Shown here: in pieces, positions 11,043 through 22,653 of the stretch | Layout of the letters: every line of letters begins with the position of its first letter | Numbering within the stretch: the stretch's first letter is position 1 | Assembly (NCBI GenBank): GCA_963682025.1 | Contig: OY821519.1 | Span: 135,823,094 to 135,887,093 of the forward strand | Length of the DNA stretch: 64,000 nucleotides | From: Cordilura impudica | Lineage: Eukaryota; Arthropoda; Insecta; Diptera; Scathophagidae | Direction: 5' to 3' | The notes under the pieces: model-generated | What the model saw: the letters and a program-made list of their open reading frames with translations, nothing else | What the model was told of the DNA's origin: nothing | Databases searched by the model: none | Position numbers and translations under genes: made by a program

Positions 11043-11289
11043 TTAATGATTCATGTAAAAGTACACATTCTTTAAAAAAAAATTATTTTTATTGGATTTT
11101 TATATTTTTATCTACATCTGAAATTGTTTTATTGCATAATGAAAAACTGTTACCACCAGTTCCAAACATACGAAGTGGTGAAAAATACTCCGGTTCGTCA
11201 ACTTTACCACTCATAAATGGAGAGTTATCAGTGATTTAAAGGTTTTGACAATTTTATTTAAATTGCAAGCTGATAACACAAAGTGTGGC

Positions 11290-11835
11290 CACCTCGTGAG
11301 TCGTATCAAATAGGTAAGAGAACCATTTTAAACGTCCATCAGTTAAAGCTGAGGATGGTATTCTGCCAACACTGCACCTAAAGTTAGGATATATCAAGCA
11401 ATTTGTAAAATGGAACTTCATGTAAACGGCGAAGCTTTTTGCCATCTTAAAGCGGTATTCCCAAAATTAAGAAAAGCCAGAATAAAAGGAGGTATTTATA
11501 TATTTATTTCAAAATCTGTTCTGATGTTTTTTAGTTATCTTTATTGGACAACAAATTCATAAAATTATGAGAGATGAGAACTTTATGAAGAAATTAGTTC
11601 CGTTGAAAAATGCGCATGGAAACGTTTTGTGGAACTATGTGACAATATTCTTGGAAATCACAGGAGAGATGACTATGTCGAGGTTGTTAATGAAAATTCA
11701 AGTACGTATGGTGAAATGGGCTGCAACTTATCCATAAAAATTCATTTCCTGCATTCTCATCCATACTTCTACCCAGACAAACTGGGACAGTTCAGCGATA
11801 TACAAGGCGAATATTTTCACCAAGAAATTATGTAG
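11290..11835 (+). pseudogene. Relic of a TE-encoded protein (probable transposase of the composite element)
   Basis: Reading with frame changes, one sees ILPTLHLKLGYIKQFVK and GEAFCHLKAVFPKLRKARIK at 11350-11470. Then come EKCAWKRFVELCDNILGNHR, SIKIHFLHSHPYFYPDKLG and SDIQGEYFHQEIM at 11590-11835. This series (PPLHIKLG...FLGN...KIHFLHSHLDFFP-NLG..GERFHQDI) is one I recognise from many arthropod genomes as a TE-borne protein of unsettled function. In-frame stops and shifts (for example after KWNFM) show it is inactive. Its place between the CACAGTG ends suggests it was that element's own gene. Confidence 0.5.
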
Positions 11836-12478
11836 TGTATCTATCATTCCATTGACTTTTTTATACTTTAAATTTATATACTACATTTTTATTATAATCA
11901 TATGAATCAAGGTGAACTATCCTTCCATCAACCAAAAATTGTGTCACCGTTTTAAAAGAGAAAATAAAACAAAAATGATTTCGGAAACATTTTCGAGTTG
12001 AATGGCCAAAAATTTTGTTAAAAATTTAATAACTCTGTCAATTCTTAACGGATTTTTTAACATTAGCTGCATTTTTCTCATAAATAATGAACTCATATAA
12101 TGAACTCTTAAATTATATGGTTCCTAAAAAAAAAAAAAACTGTGTAAAAACAACTCTAATTTTTAAAAATAGAGAATTTATTAAAAGAAAGAGTTTGGCA
12201 GAGGAATACGCACATATGTCTCAATATTACTTAAATATCATGTCCATATTTTCGAAAGGCCTCACATTCTTCTTTCTATATTCGCTGAGAAAATCAAAAT
12301 CGGTTGATACTTAACAAAGTTAGTGACGTTTATGTGCAAAAGGGCCGAAACCCCGGCTTTATATCCGTAACTCAAGATTTTGGAGTTGTTTCGCAAGATA
12401 AGAGTCCTGTTGTACTCGACAAGACCTACCAGAAAAAAAGTATCGATCTCAAGTATTTTTTACTGTTACACAGTGTTA

Positions 12479-12836
12479 TGAATGGGAAGCAATATAAAAA
12501 TATTAAAACAGTATATATTGAACTTATATATTGAAATTTAAAATAAACAGAAATCAAAAATTTAAATAAAGTAAAACTGATATTGACAAGAGGATAATTT
12601 TTGTTTAAATATCTAGAAAGAACATTTATTAAAAATTAAAAGTAACAATAGATAAGTATACTTAATTGATATGTTTGCTGAGAAATTTTTATTACGAGTA
12701 GACTTGCCACCTATACGTTTTTCGAGCGTATAATACGTTTTTCTATCAAAAAAATTTGTGAATACGCTATACATACGTTTTTTATAAATATTCAAAATTA
12801 TACAGTTTTTTGGTTATAGAAGTTTTTTTTTATATA
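12479..12836. other. AT-rich spacer
   Basis: AT-rich sequence outside the composite element with short reading frames that have no recognisable motif. A repeated ATACGTTTTT word occurs at 12708-12785 (ACGTTTTTCGAGCGTATAATACGTTTTT and a later ATACGTTTTTTATA). Confidence 0.35.
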
Positions 12837-13319
12837 AATGTGCAATATTTTTGTTTTTTGATAGATTTAAGTGAAGATCGGGAAGCAGTTCTATAAGGGG
12901 CCTATGACTAAGAGTTGTCCCATAGGGATCATTTTTGGACTACTGAATATATTTGACTAAGATTTATATGATAATTTAGATCTTATGGCAATTTAAGTCG
13001 ATTTCACAGGGGTCATTTGTATGGGGGCTAGGTCTGAACATGGACCAATTCTCACCAATTTCAACAGCGTTCATTCTATGGCCGATAAAAGCTTATATAC
13101 CAAATTTCGTCAAAATATATTCATATTTGCGACCTGCAGTTTGATTACAAACTTTACATGGACACACAGACGGACGGACGGACATCGTTAAATCGAATCA
13201 GATAGTGATTCTGATTCGATCGGTATAATTAAAGATGGGGCTAGGTCAAATATTTTTGGTAGTTACAAACAGCAGCACAAAGTCATTATACCCAAACCAC
13301 ATAGTGGTATAGGGTATAA
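12837..13319 (-). mobile_element. DINE-like element, 5' two thirds
   Basis: The copy runs on the minus strand and ends with the terminal hairpin (ATTATACCC...GGGTATAAA) at 13287-13319. It carries a short ACGG run near 13169-13183. The 3' end with the TCTAGA-centred palindrome is missing; the copy starts at TGCAATATTTTTG. The hAT relic begins immediately beyond it. Confidence 0.8.
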
Positions 13320-13329
13320 AAATTGAAGC

Positions 13330-15205
13330 GTCCGTAGAAGAAGCGCAGCTACTGATGGCGTTGAAGATGACAGCAACAAGACACCAAAAAAAAAACACAC
13401 ACAAAATCCAGGAGGTGAATACAAATTTAATGATTTTTGGCTTCAAGATGGTAATTTTAAACTTTGGATTGTTAAAGTAATGGACGAAACAGACTTCATG
13501 CTTTGTAGAATTTGCAATATAAAATTTACAATTAAATACAGATGTGTTTATGCAGTAAAAAACCACATGCAGAGTGAACGACATAAAATTCGCATGCAAA
13601 ACTTTTCAACCTCCAAAGTTTTGTCAAGTTTTCTTATAAATTCGAGCGCAATCCATGATGAAGTAACTATTTCAGAGTTAATATTGACTTATCATGGTGT
13701 TAAATATCATCATAGTTATTTGTCGCAAGATTGTGGAAACAAATTACATTCGGTACTTTATCAAGATTCAAATAATGCCAAAAAGGTTAGATGCGGACGA
13801 ACAATGGCAGAAGCTCTTGTCGAATTAGTGTTAGCACCACATTCTTTATAACTAATTTTTAAAATGCTACAAAATAGTCCGTATGCCATTTGTACTGATG
13901 CCTCCAACAAAGGCAACAGAAAATGTTTCCGATATCTATCAGATTCTTTGACATAGAAAAGGGAACTATAGGTGCCACTATAGAACAATGAAGTGCTATT
14001 GCTGATAAAATTATAAAGTGCATACAAAACTCTGGAATAAGTTCGAACCAATTAGTATCATACGGAGCAGATAATGCAGATAACTTAATTGCTGAACATT
14101 GCAATGTCCACATTCTTCACAACAAAGCTAAATTTGGATGCGCATTACTTAGCTACGATGTAGGTAATTTAGTTTTAAAAGTATATGCAGTATTTTCGTC
14201 GTCAGCCGAGGAAGTTGAAAACTTAAGAGAATTTTGCGAATTTGTATTTTGTGAATACTCCGCTATACTTCGTCATGTACCGACCAGATTTTTGTCATTA
14301 TATGCAGTAGTTGACAGACTTTTAAAAAACTGGAATGCCCTAAAAAGTTATTTTATCAGTAAAGGCGAAGAAAACGTAAATAAGGGAATATGGAGATTTA
14401 TAGAACATTATAAAGATGGTATCCAAAATGATTATTCATTGGCAGAATTATACACTTTTTTCGTACATAACGTCATGCATCTTTTTCAAAATGTAATGTA
14501 AAATGTTGAAAGCAATTATATTCAATCGTCTCAAATATTTAAAATTTTTAATGATTTAAAAAAGAATTAGCTTACCGTAAGGAAAAACTATTTTTCGGAT
14601 TTGAAATAAGCCAACAAATCAAAAAATTAAATTACTCCGATCGGTATATATTGGAACAAGGAGGGGTCCAAATCTATACTAGAATGTTATCATATTTAGA
14701 AAAATGGTTAGATTTCAGCGAAACTTCATTTTATTTTATTTGTAGCCCATTTAACCTTAATGAACAAATAACTCGAGATCAATCCTGTAAAGTAGCTATT
14801 TTATTTGGAATAGTGTTTCACGGCGATCTGTTATTTTCAGAAATACGTATTCTAAACGAAGTTTAACCCCTATTAACAGAAAAAAATTGCACAGAAAAAT
14901 GGATTGAATATTTTAAAATCAATACAAATGCACCTGAATTAATTTAGCTTTGGAAATTTGTTTTTGCAATACCAGCTAATAATTGTTTTGTTGAACGCAT
15001 TTTTAGCGTGATGGTAAATATATGGACTAACGAACGCAATAGGTATCATCCCGATATGGTCAAATCAGAATTATTTATGCATTTTAATTATAAGATGAGT
15101 TGCACTGAATTTGCAAATTTTATTAAGCAGAAAAACGATTCAAACAAAAAATTGATCGAAGCAGCAAAATCGAACAAAAAATATAAATTGAAAGCTTTAC
15201 ATTAA
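13330..15205 (+). pseudogene. hAT-type transposase relic with zinc finger and hATC tail
   Basis: A CCHH/BED-like finger is visible near 13500-13590 (CRICNIKF, then KNHMQSERHK). Next come ICTDASNKGNRK near 13890, VSYGADNADN near 14060, HVPTRFLSLYAVVDRLLKNW near 14275-14335, and a C-terminal block IPANNCFVERIFSVM...WTNERNR at 14970-15040. TDAS, the Trp/Arg-rich middle and the ERIFS...RN block are the usual order for hAT transposases and their dimerisation domain. Several shifts and stops (near 13850, 13990, 14500, 14870 and 14945) make it non-functional. The 5' side abuts a DINE copy. I could not place its terminal repeats. Confidence 0.75.
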
Positions 15206-15487
15206 GTATTCGGCTATTTCTATTTTCTTATTTTTTTTATAAGAATTTTAATTATTTTATTAAGTCATAATAATTTATTAAGTCAATTATTGTTATCGTT
15301 TTTCTAATTAGCTAATATAAAATGAATAAAAATATAAAAACTACAAAAAAAATTTTTTTTTATTTTACTTCAAAATATATGTATGTATACGCTTTTGGAC
15401 ATATTCAAAGGTGGTAAGCCTAATTACAAGGGAATATTTTTGTTAGTCGAACTTATAAAAAATAATAAAAAATACTTATATATATAT

Positions 15488-16082
15488 GGGGGATTTCATG
15501 TCAAGTGCACCAACTTTTGAAACCGATGTCTTCCGATCGGGATGAAATTTGCACCAAGGTTAGTCCTATTGGATAGTAGTTTAGACACAATTTTTCAAGA
15601 TCGGTCCAGATCTCTCTGAGTTAGAGGGGATCAAAATTTGACATTTTGGCCAAACAGGTGTTTTTTCTCATCAATGTAACTTATTACCCATTGTTCTTAG
15701 AAAATTTTCTCCCTAAGAGTTTAGATAGCTATTTCTTCAATATTTCGGAAAAAAAATACTTCAAAAAAAAAAAAATTTGTAGACTTTTTTTTTGCTAAAT
15801 TAAAGCATTTTTTGCCTTTTTTTCCAAAAAGGGCATTTTTTTTTTTTTTTTTTTTTTCATAAGAAAGCTTAGGATTTTTCCTTTAAGAGCTTTTGGTCGC
15901 TTAGTGGGATGGGAGTGGGATATCAATCAAAATAAATGTTTTGTAACTCAAGACAACGGTTTTTCAATTTTTCACAAATGCACTATTTTGAATTTTTTCC
16001 TATTTGTGTCTAAAACCTTACAAATAAAACTTAAACTGAGAAACTAGACAAACTAAACTTTCCGAAGGTATATAACATACCT
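15488..16082 (+). repeat. Left long inverted arm
   Basis: This is the inverted partner of about 17736-18314. The outermost bases are GGGGGATTTCATG. A longer T run (about 23 bases at 15837-15857) is the main length difference; the right arm has a much shorter A run at that point. Confidence 0.85.
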
Positions 16083-16370
16083 AACTAAAATTTTATACCC
16101 TCGATACTGTAATACCCAGAATATGTTAACCTCAGGAAAAAAATCGCTTTTTTTCTATAGAAATGTTGAAAAATTATTATTTTTTATTTATTTTTAATAA
16201 TAATTAAATTAGTGTATAATAATAATAATATTAAAACTAAAAAGACAAATAATTTATTACAATTTAATCTTAATTGCATTAGATCCATTTATATCATAAC
16301 TATTTTTATACTTAATTTATTGTAGCTGATGAAGTATTTAAGTCTTGTAAATTTTTAAATACCCAGTCTT

Positions 16371-17708
16371 TCATCCAGCTTTTTTGTCGCCTTTATTTAG
16401 TGCGTTTTTTGTCAATCCTTTCTTGGCGTTACTAGGTTCAGCTGTTGATTTCGCTGGTGGTTTATTTGTTGTCTTTGGAAAGAAATCGCATTGAATAGAG
16501 GCAGAAAACTTTTTCAACTTGAGTCTTCCATCGACAAGCGGTATAAAAGCATGGTATTGAGCGGTGCCATCGATTGTTACCGTAGCATCGAATCTGCTCT
16601 TCAGTGTTTTCAATGTTTCCTGATGATCCTCTTTGCTACTAAAAACTATTTTAGTTTCTTTACAATAACTCTTTGCCCAATGGAATAGAGCAGTCGCATC
16701 TAAGATGCGATCTTGATGAGAGCACTGGAGGCTATACTTAGCTGCATTTCTTTTAAGGTTTGCTCAAATACCATCACATGCTCCTTTACCATGAGCAGTA
16801 GGATGAAAATGCCACTCAGCTGGCATTCCAAAATCTTTTTCATGGGCCATAAGATTTGCCAAGCTACTTTTGTTTTTAAAATGTTGACGAGCTCCGTCCG
16901 AAACGTAGTATACCTTCTTTACTGTAAATTTAGATTTTAGACATTTTAGTATTCTCTTCTGGTACTCATAAACTGTAACGTTATCATGTTTTAAATCGTC
17001 GGATATGATTGCCATACTTTTGTGTTCCAGTGTTTCATCTTTCATGTAGTAAATAACTACTGTGAATATAGTTGCTTGGTCGTTATTGAAGTGGAATGCT
17101 TGTATGGCATCCTGAAGAACATATTTATAGTTTTCTGCGAAATCATATGAAATAACGAATTCACCAGACTTCAAATGTATCTTCAAATCCTTGAAGAATG
17201 ACCACTGCTCTCTGACTAAAAAGTCATGGTTTCTCAAGTTTGGCAATCCTGTACACATTTCTTCCACAAAATCATCCACATTTATAATGATTGTTTTCAA
17301 TGTGCATCTGTCAGTTTGAATCCAAGAATCAAATTTGACCTCCTCTATATATTCTCGATCTAAAGAGTTGATTAAATTTTCTTTGATGAATGTGGTTTTC
17401 GGGCAATTGGTACATTCACCTAAGTGGCAAGAAGTTGTTGCATTAGGACACATAGTCAATTTAAGGCAATCGCGGTAATCGTGTAAATCTTCTACCGAAT
17501 CATCTGTTAAATACTTTAAGTTGATTTCCTTCAACATCAGTTTAACATTTTCATGGTAAATGCAAACGCATAGTGTGTGAGTTCCGCTGCTTTCTGCCAA
17601 AACGCAATGTTTTGGCCTCATTTGGGTTAATTTCATGAAGCCAATTCTAACATCCTCGTGTTCAGATTGAAATGTTGCAAATAACTCTTTCAGGTTACAG
17701 ATAACCAT
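16371..17708 (-). pseudogene. Transposase-like gene broken by one stop codon
   Basis: The minus-strand frame opens at ATG (17708) and reads 314 codons to a TGA at 16764-16766. The same frame then continues without interruption to 16371, where a lysine-rich tail ends. A conserved series spans the stop: ISYDFAENY, YYVSDGARQHFKN, FGMPAEWHFHPTAHGKGACDGI, [stop], then NLKRNAAKYSLQ. In related proteins I recall, the break position holds glycine (CDGIG), so a GGA to TGA change is the likely cause. A Cys-rich patch (CPN..CHLGECTNCPK) sits in the first half. YDFAENY, SDGA and HGKG..DG suggest a DDE-type transposase; I cannot name the superfamily. Apart from the stop the frame looks intact. Confidence 0.7.
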
Positions 17709-17735
17709 TCTCTTCTGTTATGTTATGAAGGTATG

Positions 17736-18314
17736 TTACATACCATCGGAAAGGTTAATTTGTCTAGTTTCTCAGTATAAGTTTTATTTGTAAGGTTTTA
17801 GACACAAATAGGAAAAAATTCAAAATAGTGCATTTGTGAAAAATTGAAAAACCGTTGTCTTGAGTTACAAAACATTTATTTTGATAGATATCCCACTCCC
17901 ATCCCACTAAGCGACCAAAAAGCTCTTAAAGGAAAAATCCTAAGCTTTCTTATGAAAAAATAATGCCCTTTTTGGAAAAAAAGGCAAAAAATGCTTTAAT
18001 TTAGCAAAAAAAAGTGTAAAAAAAAAATTTTTTTTTTAAAGTATTTTTTTCCGAAATATTGAAGAAATAGCTATCTAAACTCTTAGGGAGAAAATTTTCT
18101 AAGAACAATGGGTAATAAGTTACAATGATGAGAAAAAACACCTGTTTGGCCAAAATGTCAAATTTTGATCCCCTCTAACTCAGAGAGATCTGGACCGATC
18201 TTGTTGAAAAATTGTGTCTAAACTACTATCCAATAGGACTAACCTTGGTGCAAATTTCATCCCGATCGGAAGACATCGGTTTCAAAAGTTGGTGCACTTG
18301 ACATGAAATCCCCC
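17736..18314 (-). repeat. Right long inverted arm
   Basis: Reverse complement of the left arm. It lies directly upstream of the transposase-like gene (gene start at 17708), so the promoter of that gene is probably in or next to this arm. Confidence 0.85.
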
Positions 18315-18589
18315 ATATATATATATGTAAATTTTTGGAAAAGTGTGGTAGGTCGAAATAAAGTAATACAGTTTGAAAGGCGAATAATTGCTTTCAATGA
18401 CTTTCTAAAAAAAAAAAAAAAATTATGGAAAACAAATATAATACAAACCTTTAATTGGAATTGATTGTTGAATCACAGAGTGAATTAAATACATATACAT
18501 ATAAGTATATACTTATGTACATATATTCAAGGGAAACATTAATTCTCATCTTTATGAATGATGATTACAGTCAGCACAAAAAAAACTTA

Positions 18590-19790
18590 TACACTTAGAA
18601 GAATCACAAAGAGTGTCAAGGTCTCAGTAAATTACTTGGCATTCCAAAGTTTAAATCGAGTGGAAAAGAAATATGAGAAGCCGTGTTTAATTTAGTAAAA
18701 GAATTTAAAATCCTTAATTTAGTTAAAATTATTGCCTTTGACAAAACTGCAAATGATACGGGCGTAGAAAAGGTGCTGCAGCTCTGCTTGAAGCAAAACT
18801 AGGTCCCAATTTATTATACTATATCCCATGCAGACACCATATTTACGAGTTATTAACACGAAAAGTATTTGAAATTAGATTTGCTACAACACTCGCTCCA
18901 GAAGTACAAACTTTTAAACGCTTTAGCAACCACTGGAATAATATTTAAAAGACAAATTACAAAATTTGCTTAAAGATTAACATATTGTTAAAGTATTGAC
19001 TTCTGAAGAACGTGAAGTTATCTTAAATTACTGTCTTTATAATTTGATGTAAACTCATAGTAGACGCGACTACAAAGACCAATTGCAATTAATTGTCAGT
19101 TTTCTTGATAGTACGGTGCTGAATTTTAACTCCTTTCGAATACCTGGTGAACTTCTCATGCTAGATGGATGTCAAATGCTATTTATAAACTTAAAATGCA
19201 TTTGTTCCGTGATCAATTCAATAGGACAAAAAGCTGAACGGTATACATCGTTTCTGTCATTTCATAGTTCGTTTTTATGCCAAAGCCTGGTTTGTATGCA
19301 TCAAAGCAATTGAAGCACCAAACTAAAACCTAAATTTAAATAAATATATAATTGCTTATCCTGAACGAGATACATATATCCTTTGCTTGGGTACAAAAAG
19401 TAAGCAACCACTTATAGTATTTGTCCGAGGAAGCAGTTGGTCTTCCATTCTTCGATCCACATATTAGTGTTGCGTTAAAAAAAAATGGTTAAAGCAATTA
19501 ATGTTGAAGCAAATAAAAAAATACAAGCGAATCATAAGTAATCCAACAATTATCCTTCACTTATGTTAACAAAAAATTTAAGCGATTTTTAAGTTCAAAC
19601 ACATACGTGTTCTTTCATCGCTTTAAAAATTCCAAAGAATTTTTGGAAGTCGACCCATCGGATTAGAATGAAGGATTTGGCTACGCTCAAGGATCACAAA
19701 TTTGTCAAAACTTATATGTCATGAACGATGCTGCTGAAAGAGGAACACACAATGATCAAGCGGTCAAATAATATTATTATCCCACTTTAA
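18590..19790 (+). pseudogene. Heavily decayed transposase-like relic
   Basis: Reading through several shifts one finds LLGIPKFKSSGKEICEAVFN, IAFDKTANDTG, AALLEAKLGPNLLYYIPCRH, HHIYELLTRKVFEIRF, FKRFSNHWNNI, HARWMSNAIYKLKMHLFRDQ, YLSEEAVGLPFFDPHISVAL, FLSSNTYVFFHRFK and finally NDAAERG. The order (FDTT..NTG, RHH.YE, HHARWM, LSEE...FFD, ND.AERG) is that of a TE-borne, hAT-like protein that I recognise from arthropod genomes. Stops and shifts are frequent, so it is old. No terminal repeats were found. Confidence 0.55.
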
Positions 19791-19884
19791 AAATGAGTCC
19801 ATTATTAAATTAAATTAATATTAATAGCAATATGTAATTCATAAAAATATTTCATTTTTCAAATAATTTTGAATAAATATTTAA

Positions 19885-20583
19885 ATAATCTAACCCATAA
19901 AAACAAAGTTTTTATTAAAACTCTTTCTTTCCTTATGCATATGACTTTTGAATCTCTCCGTGACTGTGGGCGACTTCGCGTGACTATTTTTAAATTAATC
20001 TTTGGTCACAAGTCTATCGACCAAGCTTCAGATTGATCGGATAAGGGGAAATGGGTTTCAAATCACTCCTTGACTGTGCATGACTATGCGTGATTCTTTC
20101 AAAGTTAATCTTTTTTCACAACAAGTCCACCGACCAAGTTTCAAATCGATCGGATAAGGAGAAATGGGTTTTAAATCACTCCGTGACTGTGCGTGACTAT
20201 GCAAGACTGTGCGTGACTATGTCGAAGTTAATCTTTCTTTTCAGCAAGTATATCGACCAAGTTTAAGATTGATTGGATGAGTGGAAATCCGTTTTAAATC
20301 TCTCTGTGACTATGCATGACCATGCGTGACTGTGCGTGACTAAGTCAGAGTTAATCCTTTTTTCACAGCAAGTGTGTAGACCAAGTTTCAGATCGTTCGA
20401 ATGAGGGGAAATGACATTTAGATCACTTCGTGACTATGCTTGACTATGCGTGACTACTCCAAAATTAATCTGTAGTCACAACAAGACTATGGGGGCCAAG
20501 TTTCAGATCAATTGGATAAGGGGGAATCTGGTTGGCCCGCGACAGACAGACAGAGAGTAGGAGTTAAAAGAAAGAGTTTAAAA
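19885..20583. repeat. Dispersed repeat with GTGACTGTGCGTGACTATG subrepeats (copy A)
   Basis: The element starts ATAATCTAACCCATAAAAAC and carries about five ~120-bp subrepeats. Each subrepeat contains ACCAAGTTTCAGATCGATC, GGGAAATGGGTTT, CTCCGTGACTGTGCGTGAC and TTAATCTTT. It ends in a GACAGACAGACAGAGAG run and GTTAAAAGAAAGAGTTTAAA. AAACTCTTTCTTT at the left is inverted at the right, giving short terminal inverted repeats. Other copies are at 27445-28010 and 55843-56412, with a fragment at 59775-59940. Confidence 0.8.
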
Positions 20584-20609
20584 AGGATTTTTGTCTTATT
20601 TCCAATAAG

Positions 20610-20830
20610 AACAAGTAAGCAAAATATAGTCGGTCTAGACCGACTATACGATACCCTATACCATGCGTTTAGAAACCCTATCTCTTAGGCCCAACTAACT
20701 GGACATAGAAAATAAGCAAAAACCAAATTTGAGTGGGATTTTTCTTAATTTTTTTGGCTGCAGATATGAAAAAGTTCATATCGGATGCTATATCCATATG
20801 GGGACTAGGTCCAAAAATGGACCGATCCTG
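20610..20830 (-). mobile_element. DINE-like element, 3' fragment
   Basis: The copy begins with AACAAGTAAG and a perfect TCTAGA-centred palindrome (20627-20650 region). It continues to AAATGGACCGATCCTG, where it is cut off. The adjacent sequence is a different repeat. Confidence 0.8.
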
Positions 20831-20934
20831 TTTGTTTGTAGGAGGAAATCTCCGTAACTATCAATTTGATCTTCCTGAAATTTTCACAGATTCTTACTGC
20901 GGATATGGGAAGTGCTATAGGCTATAATTTTTTT

Positions 20935-21250
20935 AAATATTTTTAGTGGGCGTGGCACCTCCCACACAAAGTAAATTTTTAATATCATATATATTGAGTA
21001 TTATGATAGGGAGAGCTTTGGAAATTTGTGTGGGATCACCTATTGTTAATATTAGAAGCTACGGCGGAAATGGGCGGGATCGGATAAATGGGCGTGGTAC
21101 CTCCAATACAAAGCAATAATTCCATATTATATATCTCGAGTACTGTGAGATAGAGAGCTTTTCAAATTTTTCTGGTGTCACCTATTCTTCATGTGAGTAG
21201 TCGGACAAGAAATGGGCAGTATCAGACCAAGAAGCACACCGGGTTACATT
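20935..21250. repeat. Two degenerate units with GGGCGTGG blocks
   Basis: The block GGGCGTGGCACCTCCCACAC...AAAG...TTGAGTATTATGATAGGGAGAGC recurs about 155 bases later as GGGCGTGGTACCTCCAATAC...CGAGTACTGTGAGATAGAGAGC. Each unit ends with a TGTC/GATCACCTATT motif. Related words occur at 2.7-3.25 kb. Confidence 0.5.
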
Positions 21251-22650
21251 TAGTAGGTTATAAAAAGTATCAGAAATCACGCAAACGTTGTTCTCATATC
21301 AAGTAAGATGGGCACAAATATGAATTAATTTTTCAAAATTTTAATATGCGGAAAAATCTACAAAAGTCAAATACTTTTCCATATCCAATGGAAAGCCTGC
21401 ATCTTTGCAAAGAAATCAAGATATTACAAAAGGAAACCTACATTAGCAAATATATAAAAGTACCAACATACAAATTATTTTTATTATTTTGTATATATGG
21501 TTTTATTAGCCATATGAAATTGAAATTGGTGTGAAAATCGATGCCTGTTCAGACATGAGTTCCCCATGGAATCGACCTATGTATTTTGCCATAAGATCCA
21601 GATAATTCTATATATCTTGGCAAAAGTTGGATTCTGGATATGTATTATACCCATAAAGAACAAAAAAGAAACTTGTCCACAAAAAGCTCTTTTGTTGCTA
21701 TTTTAGTGGGTAGAATGCCACAATATATAAAAAAATATTCGCATTTAAAGGCCACATAGTTTTTAATTGTTGTTACCTAGAGTTGTGTTTCCTAGTTCAA
21801 TTGAGTGAGCGCTTTTTTTAGTTCAGTGCGGTTTACTGAAATGGTTCCGTCTTCTAGTTTAATCGCTCTTTAAGCAATAAACACAGTCACATAGTAATAA
21901 AATGTCGGAAAATGATGGCAAAATATTAATAGAAAACAATATAGTGTGAGAGTGATACAATATGTTTGCAAACATATGGCAGAAAATATTTCCAGTTTTA
22001 TTAAGTCTGGCAACATTGCCAAGCTATACTAATAATAATATAGCGTAAAATATAGCATGAAATATGTATGCTTGGCAACATTTAAAACAGTTGTGGACGG
22101 TAAACGATGAAAATTGAACTAAATACATGAAAAAATTAACGAAATATATGAAATGAACAAAAAGACAAAATGAAATAAAAGACCAAAAGAAATAAAGAAC
22201 CGAACGAACTAAAAGACCGAAAGAACTAAAACACCGACAGAACTATAAAAGTGAAAGAATACGAATTAGTTTATATAGTTCATCGAACTCATTCATGAAC
22301 TACACAACTCTAGTCATTTATGACGTAGCGTCATAGGAACTAGTTTACCAACAAAAGCAATAGATAATACGTGGTAAAGTCATATAACTCAAATTTGGAG
22401 CTACAAATTTGGATTATTTTAAATGTTTTCGTTAATGAGTTAATGACAATATACTTATAGAAAACCCATTCATAAAAACCAAAATATGTTTAGAACAGGC
22501 ATGCCCACAGGCTTCTTATGAAAGTGCAAACACTAATCTATCTAAAGAAACTAATTTGAAAAATAAGAAAAAAAATTTTCTGAAATGAAATGTCTTAAAA
22601 TGCTTTTCAATATAATATTTTGTGTTAGTTTGAAAGCATATCCAACATTC
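21251..22650. other. AT-rich sequence with a small DINE-like scrap
   Basis: No gene is seen. Near 21515-21660 the words GAAATTGGTGTGAAAATCGATG, TGTTCAGACATGAG and GCCATAAGATCCAGATAAT recall the middle of the DINE-like element, so a diverged fragment is likely. At 22130-22260 is a run of loose ~20-base repeats of the AAAGAACTAAAAGACCGAAAG type. Nothing else is recognised. Confidence 0.4.
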
Positions 22651-22653
22651 TGG

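Larger units (their letters stand above)
6167..12475. mobile_element. Composite inverted-repeat DNA transposon (CACAGTG ends, TTA duplication)
   Basis: The left end starts CACAGTGATAAAAA at 6167. The right end, read inward on the other strand, starts CACTGTGTAACAGTAAAAAA at 12475. Both are flanked by TTA (6164-6166 and 12476-12478), consistent with a 3-bp target duplication. The inverted repeat continues inward: GCGATAC, GGTAGGTCTTGTCGGGTACAAC and TCTTGAGTTA at about 6205-6300 match the reverse complement of 12340-12450. A 3.1-kb transposon (6439-9585) and a DINE copy (10336-11042) are nested inside. The element's own coding relic is probably the one at 11290-11835. The CACWGTG end recalls CMC-like or Transib-like ends, but I cannot assign a superfamily. 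Confidence 0.6.
15488..18314. mobile_element. 2.8-kb DNA transposon with ~590-bp inverted arms
   Basis: The left arm (about 15488-16082) starts GGGGGATTTCATGTCAAGTG, and the right arm (about 17736-18314) is its reverse complement with very few differences. Both arms contain the same oddities: poly(A/T) runs, CAAACAGGTGTTTTTTCTCAT, and CCCACTCCCATCCCACTAAGC. Both ends lie in TATATATA tracts, so a target duplication cannot be read. The unique middle carries one minus-strand gene. The arm identity suggests fairly recent activity. Confidence 0.85.

Noticed and set aside
13246..13599. Membrane-protein-like minus-strand frame
   Set aside because: Complement of the hAT zinc-finger region and of a DINE end.
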